This document shows, one piece after another, positions 17,762 through 27,709 of a stretch of 64,000 nt of DNA (position 1 is the first letter of the stretch; each line of letters opens with the position of its first letter). The notes below the pieces were generated by a model that had not been told where the DNA came from, ran no database searches, and saw nothing but the letters and a program-made list of their open reading frames with translations. The stretch lies in NCBI RefSeq assembly GCF_003050965.1, contig NZ_QAOU01000001.1:1-64000 (forward strand), given 5' to 3'. The position numbers and the translations under genes are program-made. This DNA is from Nitrosospira sp. Nsp2 (GTDB lineage Bacteria; Pseudomonadota; Gammaproteobacteria; Burkholderiales; Nitrosomonadaceae).

Positions 17762-18157
17762 TTACCGGGAATTGATACGGGCTAATGTCGAGTTCGCAAT
17801 ACCCACCGAAAGCCTGCCAAACGAGAACCCGGAGATAGCGTCGAGGGAAATGCGACAAAAAACGCCGGTATTGCTGGGAATAGGATTCTGCCCGGGGGTA
17901 TAGTACCGCGCGTCTTTCAAGTGAATAAAATTCCTTTTTATAGGTTCAGCCTGATTATTTTCTTGCCGCGCAGCTTCGCTCTTGATCTGCTCAATCATTC
18001 CAGCCATGGTAACAATGGCGTTATGTGTAAAATATTTTTTTGCGCTGACGACCGAGCCGGAAATCAGGAAACCCCCGGCCACAAGCGTTACATCGGTCTC
18101 GACAGGGACGTCGGCCTCAGCAAGATTGATAACAACTAGAAGTAAAGTGTCGTTCAT
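17762..18157 (-). CDS. GvpU-like gas-vesicle accessory family protein
   Basis: The 131-residue protein resembles the GvpU family: a conserved core VETDVTLVAGGFLISGSVVS followed by KKYF, and a C-terminal part with FIHLKDARYYTPGQNPIPS and ISGFSFGRLSVG. AAGGAAACAC precedes the ATG. In gas-vesicle operons GvpU is an accessory protein that affects vesicle clustering. No gvpA, gvpF/L or gvpN is visible in this window, so here the protein is an orphan and may have another role. It is flanked by gene-poor DNA on both sides. Confidence 0.72.
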   Translation of the reverse strand: MNDTLLLVVINLAEADVPVETDVTLVAGGFLISGSVVSAKKYFTHNAIVTMAGMIEQIKSEAARQENNQAEPIKRNFIHLKDARYYTPGQNPIPSNTGVFCRISLDAISGFSFGRLSVGIANSTLARINSR

Positions 18158-18529
18158 GTGTTTCCTTAATCCCGTGTGTTATTGTCCAAGCGGGCTCGGG
18201 CAGGGCAATAAAACCTCCGTCAGTAGCCGCTTTTTGCTTTGCGTGTGTCAGCAAAGTTTCCTTCGGACACGACGTCATTTTTCTTTTTTTTCGTGAAACA
18301 AACAATTGGACTGAAGTACATCCTTGTTAGCTTCAGTTCATCCGGACACTGGAACGCGCCTAAGCATTGTCCTGCGCGAATCAACGACAATTCCGGTAAG
18401 AGGGGGAAGAGGGGGAAGAGGCCGAAACGTACCGCGCTTTATGTATTTAAGCCAGCAGATGCTGAGCAAAGCTAGTGGTTGTACGGACCGAATAGCGATT
18501 ACTCCGCGCCAGAGCTAGGAGACAAGCAT
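18158..18529. other. Gene-free stretch with a purine-rich repeat
   Basis: No gene is supported. At 18401-18420 the 8-mer aggggga/g unit is repeated (gagggggaagagggggaagagg), a simple purine repeat. It resembles the purine-rich stretch at the start of the ychJ remnant but has no coding meaning that I can see. Confidence 0.4.
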
Positions 18530-18956
18530 TTAGCCCCTTGCAGTTGGGTCATGGATAATATCGCCACCGACATAAAACCATCGCCCGGTCTCATGTACGA
18601 AGCGGCTGATTTCGTGCAGGCGATGGGCGCGGCCACCAATCTTGTAACGTGCTACGAACTCCACCAACGCGTTACTCGGTCCTCGCTGTTCATGGCGCTT
18701 CACTTCCAGTCCCAGCCATTTGTTGTGTAGCTCACTTACTACGTCGCGCGAGGCTGGACGTGTGCTGGGATGCCATGTTTCCAGCAGATAGCCTTCGCGG
18801 CCGAGGGTGTATGCAGCATATCGCGAGCGCATCAATGCTTCCGCGGTGGGAGCAGTTTCGCCCGCGTCAAGGTAGCGACCCGCAACAGTCTGTGAAGCTT
18901 TTATCGCCAGCACCGCATGGGCAAGGGGGAAAAGGAGGGCAGGGAGGCCGAGGCAT
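18530..18956 (-). pseudogene. ychJ: YchJ-family SEC-C motif protein with a frameshift near its start
   Basis: The main frame (18530-18913) encodes the YchJ/UPF0225 core: RYLDAGETAPTAEALMRSRY, then YLLETWHPSTRP, LGLEV and the C-terminal GRWFYVGGD. The family normally begins with a zinc-binding CPCGSG...CC motif. That motif is present, as CPCGAGDKSFTDCCG, but in a different frame that starts at the ATG at 18956. One extra base near 18877-18882 (in the run cgacccgc) separates the two parts; removing it would join CCG directly to RYLDAGE. The gene is therefore either recently inactivated or carries a sequencing error. Taken alone, the downstream frame could start only at a GTG and would lack the zinc site. 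It lies 50 bp downstream of the srkA-like gene on the same strand. Confidence 0.75.
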
Positions 18957-19004
18957 TGTTCTTGAATTCACTGGTTCCAAAAGATTATGTTGGATGTTTT
19001 TGAA

Positions 19005-20003
19005 TTATGCCTGCCATAGCGGCGGCTCATCCATCAACGCAATCTGCTCGCGCAATTCGAGGATACGATCCTGCCAATAGCGCTGGGTATTGAACCATGG
19101 GAATGCCTTCTGGAACGCGGGATCATCCCAGCGCGCCGCGAGCCACGCGGCGTAGTGGATAAGGCGCAGGGTGCGTAGTGCCTCGATCAGATGCAATTCG
19201 CGTTCGTCGAAATCGGCAAAATCTTCGTACCCGGTGAGGATATCGGTTAACTGCCGCGCCATGTCGGCGCGTTCGCCCGACAATAGCATCCACAAGTCCT
19301 GTATTGCCGGACCCATGCGGCTATCGTCAAAATCAACAAAGTGGGGCCCTTGCTCTGTCCACAGCACGTTGCCCGGGTGGCAGTCGCCATGCAGGCGTAG
19401 CGCTCGCACGTCACCGGCACGTTCAAAGCAGTGTTGAACGCCGTCCAGGGCCTGATTTGCCGCGCTGCGGTAGGCCGCCTCAAGATCGGCGGGAATAAAT
19501 CCGTGCCCCAGCAGGTAGTCCCGCGGTTGTGCGCCGAAAGTGGCGCTATTAAGAGTAGGGCGTTCGCTAAACGGCCTCAACGAGCCGAGTGCGTGTATGC
19601 GCCCGAGGAAACGTCCGATTCGTTCAAGTGTGTTGCGATCTTCCAGTTCCGGCGCGCGCCCGCCGTGTTTTAGAAAAATAGCGAAGCGATAGCCGTCGAA
19701 ACGGTGCAGCGTCAGCCCGTTCGGCGCCAACGCGCACACCACCGGAATTTCGTGTTCGGCCAGTTCCTGTACAAACGCGTGTTCTTCGAGTATCGCCGCA
19801 TCGGTCCAGCGCCCCGGACGATAGAATTTCGCTACCAGCGGCGGGCCTTCATCCATGCCCACTTCATAGACACGATTCTCGTAGCTGTTAAGTGCCAGCA
19901 ACCTGCCATCGCTGCGGAAGCCCACGCTTTCCAGTGCGTTCAGCACGCAATCGGGGTTAAGGGCGGAAAAATTCGTTGGATTTGAATGACTGGTCTGTAT
20001 CAT
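19005..20003 (-). CDS. srkA: Stress response serine/threonine kinase, SrkA (YihE/RdoA)
   Basis: The 332-residue protein matches the SrkA family of Ser/Thr kinases with an aminoglycoside-phosphotransferase fold, which protect cells under Cpx/envelope and oxidative stress. Visible signatures are SYENRVYEVG for the glycine-rich region, LVAKFYRPGRW with the ATP-binding lysine, the catalytic LHGDCHPGNVLW and the metal-binding FVDFDDSRMGP. Length and motifs are normal for the family. It is a cytoplasmic enzyme. The ychJ remnant follows on the same strand, and a 220-bp gap separates it from topoisomerase IB upstream. Confidence 0.92.
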   Translation of the reverse strand: MIQTSHSNPTNFSALNPDCVLNALESVGFRSDGRLLALNSYENRVYEVGMDEGPPLVAKFYRPGRWTDAAILEEHAFVQELAEHEIPVVCALAPNGLTLHRFDGYRFAIFLKHGGRAPELEDRNTLERIGRFLGRIHALGSLRPFSERPTLNSATFGAQPRDYLLGHGFIPADLEAAYRSAANQALDGVQHCFERAGDVRALRLHGDCHPGNVLWTEQGPHFVDFDDSRMGPAIQDLWMLLSGERADMARQLTDILTGYEDFADFDERELHLIEALRTLRLIHYAAWLAARWDDPAFQKAFPWFNTQRYWQDRILELREQIALMDEPPLWQA

Positions 20004-20224
20004 CTCGGAGCATGAGGACCCGCGGTTCCCGGGTTAGTTTCATACTACCAGTTTTATCCTTCCGGCGTTGTGCCAGTCCAAAAGAAGCACATACTATGAC
20101 TTCTATCGGGCGTATTACCGAGTAGACATGCGAGTGCGGTGTCCTGGTTAATACTGCGATTTAGTAACGCCCCGCCGTGCGCATTAGGATCCTTTTTATC
20201 TGCCCCCGTAAGGCCCAAAAGAAG

Positions 20225-21319
20225 CTAGCGCACGAGTATACCGTTGGACGTTTGTTCCTGATGAAGGAAACGAAGCACGACGCATTCCAGCTCTTCCTGC
20301 ATCCCCTCTGCGACGTCTCGCATGCACCTATGAAGAACTCCATTTTGCCAGGCAAGAAACACTGCTGGATTAATGTAGGATTTACGGCAGACCGCCGGGG
20401 TATTGCGTAACTCTTCAGCAACTTTTCTCGTCGCAGACAGGATACAGGCATTAAGCGCCCTCTTGCTTGAGGATTCAGGCAATGGCGTGTCCAGCATTAG
20501 TTCAAATGCTCTTAGCGTCGCACCCCACGTGCGGAAATCCTTGGCGGTAAACTCGGCATCCATGGTTTCATGCAGGTAGGCGTTCACCTGCTCCGCTCCG
20601 ATGGGGTGACGTTTACCACTGCCATCCAGGTATTGGAAAAGATGCTGACCGCGCAACTGCTGGCAGTCACGGATGATGTTGACGATGCGCCGATCATCTA
20701 TCCGGACCTCATGCTCGACACCGCTCTTGCCACGGAATCTCAGCAGTACGTGCCGCCCATTGATGAAGGCCAGATGACGCTTACGCAGCGTGGTCAGCCC
20801 AAAACTATTGTTATCGCGGGCATAAGAGAGGTTGCCGATACGGACGCGTGTGCTGTCCAGCAAGCTTACAATGGCGGCAACGACCTTTTTTCGCGGCAAA
20901 CCTCGTTGCCTCAGGTCCTTCTGCAGGCACTGGCGAAGCCGTGGTAGCGCTTCGCCGAACTCCGCCATTCGACCGAATTTGATATCGTCTCGCGCTTCGC
21001 GCCACTCAGGATGATAACGGTACTGCTTACGCTTTCGCGCGTCCAGTCCGGTTGCCTGTAAATGGCCTTGAGGGTCAAGGCAAATCCACACATCGGTATA
21101 AGCCGGAGGGATCGCCAACCGAGCAATGCGTTCAAGTTCGGTCTTATCTTTAATTGTTGTTTTATTGGGGTCGATATACCGAAAGCCGCGACCGCAACGT
21201 ATTCTACGAATCCCAGCATCGCTGTCCGATACATAGATCAGTCCCGCAGCCTCGGCCTGGGCCGCCAGCGCCTCTACCCTGAGCGCGCCCGATTCTGTTC
21301 CCTCAGGCCACAAACTCAC
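20225..21319 (-). CDS. DNA topoisomerase IB (poxvirus-like bacterial type)
   Basis: This 364-residue enzyme relaxes supercoils by a 3'-phosphotyrosyl intermediate. The N-terminal domain has RIRCGRGFRYID and the IPPAYTDVWIC motif; the catalytic domain shows DSTRVRIGN, the Lys-containing RFRGKSGVEHE loop, FRTWGATLRAFE, and the active tyrosine in CRKSYINP near residue 326. This family is typical of some bacteria and resembles vaccinia topoisomerase. After the tyrosine the protein continues for about 38 residues. It is monocistronic and convergent with nothing obvious; the stress-type gene upstream is in the same direction 110 bp away. Confidence 0.93.
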   Translation of the reverse strand: MSLWPEGTESGALRVEALAAQAEAAGLIYVSDSDAGIRRIRCGRGFRYIDPNKTTIKDKTELERIARLAIPPAYTDVWICLDPQGHLQATGLDARKRKQYRYHPEWREARDDIKFGRMAEFGEALPRLRQCLQKDLRQRGLPRKKVVAAIVSLLDSTRVRIGNLSYARDNNSFGLTTLRKRHLAFINGRHVLLRFRGKSGVEHEVRIDDRRIVNIIRDCQQLRGQHLFQYLDGSGKRHPIGAEQVNAYLHETMDAEFTAKDFRTWGATLRAFELMLDTPLPESSSKRALNACILSATRKVAEELRNTPAVCRKSYINPAVFLAWQNGVLHRCMRDVAEGMQEELECVVLRFLHQEQTSNGILVR

Positions 21320-21429
21320 GGATTATTCCGCTCCATTATTCTCGGCTTGATTGCTTTAGCACCGGATGGACCCCCTAACAAATCGCATGAAAAGGTATGA
21401 CGAGTAAACCGAGGCTACGGACATAGCGG

Positions 21430-21954
21430 TCAATGTACCAGTCGCGGGGGGGTTGCAGGATCGAAATCTATCCAGTCCCCATTTTCCCATTTGCCCTGCG
21501 CCCGTTCGATGTCCGCGGCGCCGTAACCCCTCAGGCGTTCAATTATCTGTTTTGAATTATCGGTATTCACAACGCGTATCGCAAGCATCATGCCGGCAGA
21601 CCTCGGACGTGGACCCTTGTTGGTCGCCTCGCCCTGGTCCGGCAGTCCGCCCGCTGTGCCTGCCAGGGAGCCGGTATAGGCGCCCACCGCAGCCGCTACC
21701 GCGCCAACGGCCGGGCCGCCAGCCAGCGTCCCAATCGTCCCTGCGACAACGCTTCCGGACGCTGCTCCGGTTGTTGCGCCTTTTGCAGCGCCCTGATCGC
21801 CAGTGCTATTGGCATCCCTGGCAGAATCGTGGGCGCCGGGCTGATTGTTAAAAAAAATGCAGATATCGTTCTTGTCCACCAAATCAGCCAGCGACGCGGC
21901 AGCTGCCTTTGCCTCGTCGTCCGTTTGAAACCGTGCTGCGATGATGTTATCCAT
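21430..21954 (-). CDS. General-stress-type protein with glycine-zipper segment
   Basis: This 174-residue protein starts with an alpha/beta region (MDNIIAARFQTDDEAKAAAASL) and has a central Gly/Ala-rich glycine-zipper run of about 50 residues (residues 58-106) that could insert into or associate with membranes. A second alpha/beta part (MMLAIRVVN ... IIERLRGYGAADIERAQG) follows, and the protein ends with an acidic WIDFDPATP. The layout resembles bacterial general-stress/YflT-like proteins carrying glycine zippers. The role is unknown. A very strong ribosome site (AAGGAGG, 5 bases) precedes the ATG, so it is probably well expressed. It stands alone. Confidence 0.7.
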   Translation of the reverse strand: MDNIIAARFQTDDEAKAAAASLADLVDKNDICIFFNNQPGAHDSARDANSTGDQGAAKGATTGAASGSVVAGTIGTLAGGPAVGAVAAAVGAYTGSLAGTAGGLPDQGEATNKGPRPRSAGMMLAIRVVNTDNSKQIIERLRGYGAADIERAQGKWENGDWIDFDPATPPRLVH

Positions 21955-22127
21955 AAAAACCTCCTTATTACGTGGTTATTGACCGTGTTAAGGACCGGTG
22001 TCACTTGGCGTTCCAACATGCTTATCCGCGGAATGTAACGCCTCTTTGTGTCCGCACATGGATGATGACTGCATACGAGCGATATTTCTGTACGGCATTT
22101 CACAATCGTCGTGGTTGACAGAAGTAA

Positions 22128-23648
22128 TCAGCGGTATTCACTTCGCGGCTTTTCCCCTTTATTCTCCCAATTTTTCGCGCGGCTCAGCGCTTCTTTCCAG
22201 CGCCCTCGGAGTTCGGCCACGCGGTCGAGCGGCATATGCGGATGGAAGACTTCCTCGATCTGCCAATGTGTCGCGATCGAATCGGTGTTTTGCCAAAAAC
22301 CGACCGCGAGCCCGGCGAGATAAGCAGCCCCGAGCGCGGTCGTTTCGACCACGGCCGGTCGCACCACGGGCACGCCGAGAAGATCCGCCTGGAACTGCAA
22401 TAATGGATCGCTACGGGACGCAGCCCCATCTACCCGCAGCTCCTTTAGCTGCGTGCCGGTGTCAGCGCGCATCGCATCCACCAGATCGGCCACCTGGAAT
22501 GCAATACCTTCCAGCGCGGCCCGGGCCACATGCGCGGCGCTCGTGTCACGCGTGAGGCCGATCAACATACCGCGCGCATAAGGGTCCCAATGAGGCGCCC
22601 CTAATCCGGTGAACGCCGGCACCAGGACGACGCCGCCACTATCCGTCACTGATGCTGCAAGCACATCCATCTCCTGTGCGGAGCGGACGAGGCGGAGCCC
22701 GTCGCGCAGCCACTGCACGACGGCGCCGCCGACGAAGACGCTGCCCTCCAGCGCGAATTCCTGCTTTTCTCCGATTTTGCAAGCTGCCGTGGTGAGGAGG
22801 CGTTGCGTGGATGCAACCGCTTGCGTGCCGATATTCTGTAGCAGGAAACAGCCAGTGCCGTAAGTATTTTTCGCCAGTCCGGGCCGCACGCACATTTGCC
22901 CAAAAAGAGCCGCTTGCTGATCACCCGCCGCGCCAGCCACGGTCATATGCGAGAGGCCCGCGATAGCGTCGATTTCGCCATACACTTCGCTCGAAGAGCG
23001 CACCGTCGGCAGCATACTTTGCGGGATGCGGAAAAGTTCAAGCAGGCCCGGGTCCCATTTGCCACTATGGATGTTGAACAGCATCGTCCGGGATGCGTTG
23101 CTTGGGTCGGTCACATGTATTTTTTTGTTCCCCGTCAGCTTCCAGATGAGCCACGTGTCCACCGTCCCGCATATGAGCCTGCCTGCGTCCGCTTGCGCGC
23201 GCGCGCCTGCCACATTATCGAGAATCCAGGCGATCTTCGTCGCGGAAAAATATGGATCGAGGATCAGCCCGGTGAGTTGCTGAATGGCGCCCTCGTGTCC
23301 TGCATCGCGCAGCTTGTCGCACATCTGGGCAGTGCGCCGATCCTGCCAAACGATGGCGTTGTATACCGGATCGCCCGTCGCGCGATCCCACACGATGCTG
23401 GTCTCGCGCTGATTTGCGATGCCGACCCCAGCGACATCATGGGGCCGAATACCGGCATGATCGAGGGCTTTCTCCGCCACCGCTACCTGCGCCTGCAAGA
23501 TTTCCTGGGGGTCGTGTTCAACCCAGCCCGGATGGGGAAAAATCTGCTGTATCTCCTTTTGAGCCAGACCGCAGATACGACCATCATAATCGAAGATAAT
23601 GGCGCGCACGCTGGTGGTGCCCGCATCGAGAGCGAGGATATAAGACAT
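22128..23648 (-). CDS. glpK: Glycerol kinase
   Basis: This FGGY-family enzyme phosphorylates glycerol to sn-glycerol 3-phosphate using ATP. The protein begins with the phosphate-binding motif [14 protein letters not shown], has [13 protein letters not shown], the catalytic-region [17 protein letters not shown], and the family signature GYGTGCFLL-type run (here [14 protein letters not shown]) and [19 protein letters not shown]. From the ATG at 23648 it is 506 residues, the usual length; frames further upstream add residues not found in the family. No glpF, glpD or glpR is visible beside it, so regulation cannot be read. The start has no clear Shine-Dalgarno site. Confidence 0.95.
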   Translation of the reverse strand: MSYILALDAGTTSVRAIIFDYDGRICGLAQKEIQQIFPHPGWVEHDPQEILQAQVAVAEKALDHAGIRPHDVAGVGIANQRETSIVWDRATGDPVYNAIVWQDRRTAQMCDKLRDAGHEGAIQQLTGLILDPYFSATKIAWILDNVAGARAQADAGRLICGTVDTWLIWKLTGNKKIHVTDPSNASRTMLFNIHSGKWDPGLLELFRIPQSMLPTVRSSSEVYGEIDAIAGLSHMTVAGAAGDQQAALFGQMCVRPGLAKNTYGTGCFLLQNIGTQAVASTQRLLTTAACKIGEKQEFALEGSVFVGGAVVQWLRDGLRLVRSAQEMDVLAASVTDSGGVVLVPAFTGLGAPHWDPYARGMLIGLTRDTSAAHVARAALEGIAFQVADLVDAMRADTGTQLKELRVDGAASRSDPLLQFQADLLGVPVVRPAVVETTALGAAYLAGLAVGFWQNTDSIATHWQIEEVFHPHMPLDRVAELRGRWKEALSRAKNWENKGEKPRSEYR

Positions 23649-23849
23649 GTGTCGAGCTAAGCTGCCAAATTCGGGTTCGGACATGCTAACACGCGGGTGC
23701 TGTCGGGTTAACAAAACAGGTCTTTCGCAGGAGTTGGCAGCGTTCCGCGCTTTTGCCGCTCTGGAATTAAACAGTACCGGTTAACGAAGAATTTCCGGCA
23801 TAATTCACGGCCTGAATAGAAAAGCGCCGTTTCATGGCGAAGAGTATTT

Positions 23850-24167
23850 ATGAAATTTCCCGTAATAGTTTCATTGATGATCTTATCGCTAACCGGTTGT
23901 GCGGGGTCGCGCGTGCAAGACCCGCCTTCAACGACATTAGCGGATGGAACAAGGCATTATTTCATTAAAACTAACTTCAAGCCTTGTCAATCGAGTCGAG
24001 ACTGGGCGACGACAACATTGACCAGGCGCGCCAATGAGATCTGCAAATCAGGATATGTTCTCGTTAATGAGCAAACCCCTATTAATCTACTACCGCGCGG
24101 AACAGGGTTGGCAGAGCAGGAGCTCCAGTGGGAAATCAAATGTAAGAATCCTCCGCGTCCGAAATAG
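23850..24167 (+). CDS. Small lipoprotein, function unknown
   Basis: This 105-residue protein has a lipoprotein signal peptide with lipobox LTGC (Cys17) followed by AGS, so it is probably anchored in the outer membrane facing the periplasm. The mature part contains three more cysteines (FKPCQSS, EICKSGY, EIKCKNP). Its KTNFKPCQSSRDWATTTLTRRANEIC arrangement hints at a small compact fold. GAAGAG lies upstream of the ATG. I do not recognise a family. It diverges from glpK and converges on a membrane-protein gene. Confidence 0.65.
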   Translation: MKFPVIVSLMILSLTGCAGSRVQDPPSTTLADGTRHYFIKTNFKPCQSSRDWATTTLTRRANEICKSGYVLVNEQTPINLLPRGTGLAEQELQWEIKCKNPPRPK

Positions 24168-24242
24168 CTAATGGCTTAAGACAAATCAGCGATTTTGCTC
24201 GGCATCTGTGTTGGTCGCTCATCCGCGTTCGCGTCGCTCAGT

Positions 24243-24830
24243 TCACGGGTTTTTATTCGTTCGAGCTTTCGGTGGTACAAGCGCGCCGCGGTTCGCCCGT
24301 AGCCCGCGTAAGAACTCCTCGACGAAGGGAACGATTTCGAACAGGAAACCAGCGCCCAAAATGGAAAGCACATAGGTTGCGGGCAATGGCTCTTCCTTCC
24401 AGCGGAGTTCGAAGCGCGCAGTTTCCGGACCGAAGCCAAACAGTGCCTGAAACTGGCCCCAATGCAGTGAAATAACAAACAGGATCGCCATCAGCGGGAG
24501 CATCTCGAGGAAGCTGTGCACCTGCTGCTCGACCGGCGTCACCTCTCGCACTGTCACGGCATAACTGACGTCCCAAAGGGACGTGGCCTGATGGAGAACC
24601 AAGGCAACAATCATGAAGGCAATGATGCCCGCGTTTATCTGAAGGAAAATCGCGGCGAGCAGCGGCAGGCCAATTTCCGCAAACAGAAGCAGGTGGAGCA
24701 TCGATTCCTTGGCACCACTTGTGGTCTCGATATGCGTGGCCCGGTGACAAAGCCAATCGGCGCAGCCGGCTAGCAGCCAAACCGGCAGGATGAAGTACAT
24801 CAGTATGAGAACGGCCGGATCGTCGAGCAT
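24243..24830 (-). CDS. Integral membrane protein, function unknown
   Basis: The 195-residue protein has about five predicted membrane helices (roughly residues 5-22, 43-62, 65-85, 108-125 and 155-175). Conserved-looking histidines occur in CHRATHIE near the first loop, in MLHLLLFAE and in LVLHQATSLWDV, which might bind metal. I place the start at ATG 24830, which has TTAAGGAG 7 bases upstream; the longer frame to 24875 would include this site. It is monocistronic. I do not recognise a named family. Confidence 0.65.
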   Translation of the reverse strand: MLDDPAVLILMYFILPVWLLAGCADWLCHRATHIETTSGAKESMLHLLLFAEIGLPLLAAIFLQINAGIIAFMIVALVLHQATSLWDVSYAVTVREVTPVEQQVHSFLEMLPLMAILFVISLHWGQFQALFGFGPETARFELRWKEEPLPATYVLSILGAGFLFEIVPFVEEFLRGLRANRGALVPPKARTNKNP

Positions 24831-25008
24831 AATAATCTCCTTAATTCTTTGAGTGCAGCCGGGCCGCTCCGACACGGTGTGCGGCTGGCTGTATGTAGCC
24901 TCCCGACCGCCATGTCCTCTTCCTTTCAGACCGGGACGGGTTTAATGCGGGTAGCCGGCCGCAATCAGCGAGGATTCGCCAGGCGGAATGCACCTTTGAT
25001 GAATCGAC

Positions 25009-26763
25009 CTATGCTGATGTAGACCTTGGCGCAGGTGGACCATCATTCTCACCCTTGGCTCGGACCGGCTTCACGTAGCTTTCTAGAAATGTGCGCGTTC
25101 GGCTATCGGGAAAAACAATTGTTACCATGTCATCGGTGGTGCTGACGACCTGACCTTTTCCCACTCCCGGAACCTGAACCGCGGCCCCTGAGGGAAACAG
25201 GGGCCGCGGCGGCGCTTTTTTAACCGCCCGACTCTCGCGGCGGTTTTTAATAAGCGTGGGCGTAGGGCGGAGTCTTGTTTGTGGGGGGCTTAAACAGTTA
25301 TCGCAATGTCCGCAGTGGTCCCATTCCATTTCCTCATGAAAATACTCCAACAGAACCTTCCATCGGCAAAATCCGCTTTGTGCATAAAATACCATCCGCT
25401 CAAGCGCGTGCCGGTCATGGGCGTGCTTCCTGCCTGAACTTTCCGCGAGTAGGATAAGTTCATTCGACTTCACATCTTTTTTTAGCAGGCGGTAACCGAG
25501 GCGATTGTCGCGCGCAAGGATGCCGCCGTCCTCGAGCAGCTTCAGTATCACCTGAAGGCCGGGAACAGAAAACCGCCCCACCGCTTTATGCAATTGCTTG
25601 AACTCCGCCACGACATTGTTCGTTAGAAGGCTTTGTATTTCCTTATAAACTTCATGCAGGTTCTCATAGCCTGGGTAATGGCGAGCCAGAAAGAATTGCT
25701 GGATACGCTTATCCTGCACGTCATAAAGCAGAGTGCATGCGGCAGCTTGGCCGTCGCGGCCGGCGCGCCCGGCTTCCTGATAATAGGACTCAAGACTTCC
25801 CGGTATCTGAAAGTGCACCACAAATCGGATATCGGGCTTGTCGATGCCCATGCCGAACGCGTTGGTTGCCACCATGATCCTGCTGCGTCCACCCATGAAT
25901 TCTTCCTGATTGTTGCTGCGCACCTTTTTTGCCAGCCGTCCGTGGTAAAGCGTGACGCTGTGCCCTCCAGCCCGAAGCGCGACCATCAATTCTTCCACTG
26001 CTTTGACAGTGGCCGCATAAATTATCCCGCTGCCTTGGCTTTGCTGAACCAGATTATTCAGCTTGCTAAATTTTTCTTCCGCGTTGGTGACATGCAGCAC
26101 ACGGTAGCGCAGGTTCTGGCGATAGATGCCGGTATTGATGATGTGCATGGGGCCTCGTCCAAGCTGTCGCACAATATCGTCAATGACCTCTCGTGTAGCA
26201 GTGGCCGTCAAAGCGAGCACGGGCGGGTAACCAAGTGCGCTGATCGCGCCCCCCAGCCCGAGATAAGCCGGACGAAAGTCGTGCCCCCATTGGGAAATAC
26301 AATGCGCCTCATCCACGACAAACAGGTTGATATTGATGCGCTGCAGATCGGCGATGAAGTCGGGGTCCGACAGGCGCTCGGGGGTGACGAATACGACATC
26401 GCTGCCAGCCCGGCGGATATGTCGCAACGTTTCCGACTCTTCCTGCGAATTTAGCGTACTGTTAACTAGTGCCGCATCAATCCCGACCTCCTCCAGTTTC
26501 TCAGCCTGATCCTTCATCAGCGAAATCAACGGAGATACGACAATGGCGGTGCCCGGCAGGTTTAGAGCAGGCAGCTGATAACAGAGCGATTTGCCGCTGC
26601 CAGTCGGCATCACTGCCAGCGTGTCGCGTCCCTTCAATACGCTCTGAATAACTTCTTTCTGGCCCGGCCTCAAGTGAGACAGCCCGAACACTTCCTGCAG
26701 GCTTTCTTCCAGGGTATCCTCGTCCGATGCGGAAGTGGCGGTATTTAAGGTTTCGGTTGTCAT
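25009..26763 (-). CDS. RecQ-family ATP-dependent DNA helicase with an atypical C-terminus
   Basis: This superfamily-2 3'-5' helicase has all core motifs: [17 protein letters not shown], Walker [19 protein letters not shown] within [19 protein letters not shown], and in the second lobe [24 protein letters not shown] and the [10 protein letters not shown] motif. A RecQ zinc-binding region follows ([11 protein letters not shown] ... CGHCDNC). After it there is no HRDC domain; the last 80 residues contain a small beta-rich domain ([23 protein letters not shown]...FPDSRTRTF) like those at the end of some UvrD helicases. The ATG at 26763 gives 584 residues and has CAGGATC upstream. It probably works in recombination or replication repair, though it may not be the canonical RecQ. 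Confidence 0.93.
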   Translation of the reverse strand: MTTETLNTATSASDEDTLEESLQEVFGLSHLRPGQKEVIQSVLKGRDTLAVMPTGSGKSLCYQLPALNLPGTAIVVSPLISLMKDQAEKLEEVGIDAALVNSTLNSQEESETLRHIRRAGSDVVFVTPERLSDPDFIADLQRININLFVVDEAHCISQWGHDFRPAYLGLGGAISALGYPPVLALTATATREVIDDIVRQLGRGPMHIINTGIYRQNLRYRVLHVTNAEEKFSKLNNLVQQSQGSGIIYAATVKAVEELMVALRAGGHSVTLYHGRLAKKVRSNNQEEFMGGRSRIMVATNAFGMGIDKPDIRFVVHFQIPGSLESYYQEAGRAGRDGQAAACTLLYDVQDKRIQQFFLARHYPGYENLHEVYKEIQSLLTNNVVAEFKQLHKAVGRFSVPGLQVILKLLEDGGILARDNRLGYRLLKKDVKSNELILLAESSGRKHAHDRHALERMVFYAQSGFCRWKVLLEYFHEEMEWDHCGHCDNCLSPPQTRLRPTPTLIKNRRESRAVKKAPPRPLFPSGAAVQVPGVGKGQVVSTTDDMVTIVFPDSRTRTFLESYVKPVRAKGENDGPPAPRSTSA

Positions 26764-26914
26764 GATCCTGCCTATCGTTACGTTCAATCAAAGACACTGA
26801 GCCAGAGGGATGGCACCACAGGTGAGCTTTAGGGGGCGAGCATTAGCCCCGAGCTCAATCGTGCGAGATCATGGATGAGCGGAGCGTACCGGGATGCCGG
26901 TTAGGTTATTATGG

Positions 26915-27367
26915 TTATAAGATCCATATAGTTTCTTCTTTGACGTAACCCTCTACCTCCTGGGCAGAAAGAGTAGAGATGTCTTTCTGAAGTTCTCCGT
27001 GGACCATTTTTTTTACTTCATCCGCCAGGCTGGCGCGTATCAGCCCTAAAAATTTGGGCGGCGCAATAAGGTACAAGCGGTTGTAACTGTTTGCTTTGCG
27101 GGCGTCGTCGAGATATCGACCCAGGGTATGCGCGAACAAGTCGTTTTCATGCTCAACTGGGGACACCGCCGGCTCTGCGGTATGGCCCTGGTCTCGCTCG
27201 CCTTTTCCATAAAAGCGCCCGCGTCCGTCCGTGCGAAGCTCCTTACTGGTTGCCCGGCCTTCGGCATCCACCAAGTCTTCGACTTCCGTCAAGTGTTTCT
27301 CGCGCTCTTTTTTCTCGAAAATTCGGGCTCGGCTGCTGTCTGCAATCAAAATCCAGGTGATACGCAT
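26915..27367 (-). CDS. Host-attachment-type protein (PF10116-like)
   Basis: The 150-residue protein begins with the family hallmark MRITWILIADSSRARIFE, followed by LVDAEGRATSKEL, a charged linker, DLFAHTLGRYLDDAR and YLIAPPKFLGLIRASLADEVKK. This family was named after a protein needed for Agrobacterium attachment, but members are widespread and the cellular role is unclear; the fold resembles eRF1-domain-like hydrolase relatives. The start at ATG 27367 has GGAGGAAT at 5 bases; the frame runs on to 27574 but without support. It is a single gene. Confidence 0.85.
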   Translation of the reverse strand: MRITWILIADSSRARIFEKKEREKHLTEVEDLVDAEGRATSKELRTDGRGRFYGKGERDQGHTAEPAVSPVEHENDLFAHTLGRYLDDARKANSYNRLYLIAPPKFLGLIRASLADEVKKMVHGELQKDISTLSAQEVEGYVKEETIWIL

Positions 27368-27709
27368 CGCTATTCCTCCAAGAAAAGACATCATAAAGCC
27401 CAATTTACACATATCAGGGGTAAGTTGACCGACTACCTCGCTGAAACCCCGATCCATGTTCCACGACCCAGTCAAAATCATTTCTTCACTGGGAAAATCC
27501 CGACGAGGCGTCTTGCTTCTGGCGGCCGGGACAATTCGTATGTCTCCCCGCCTCACACGTCGGTACACCTCCACTTATAACTGTCCGTTCCAGCGCATAT
27601 CGAACGAAGCATATCGGCCCACTCTGGTTGCGACTGTGCGGAAACATACAGTTATGCGCAAGTTGATTAATTGTTATGATGCAGCTTACCTAACCTTGCC
27701 AAACATGAA

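Noticed and set aside
18398-18425. Repeated purine units as a CRISPR or VNTR
   Set aside because: Only two or three short unspaced units of 8 bases; a simple repeat.
22896-23660. 254-codon plus-strand frame
   Set aside because: Antisense to glycerol kinase.
25633-26454. 273-codon plus-strand frame
   Set aside because: Antisense to the RecQ helicase core.
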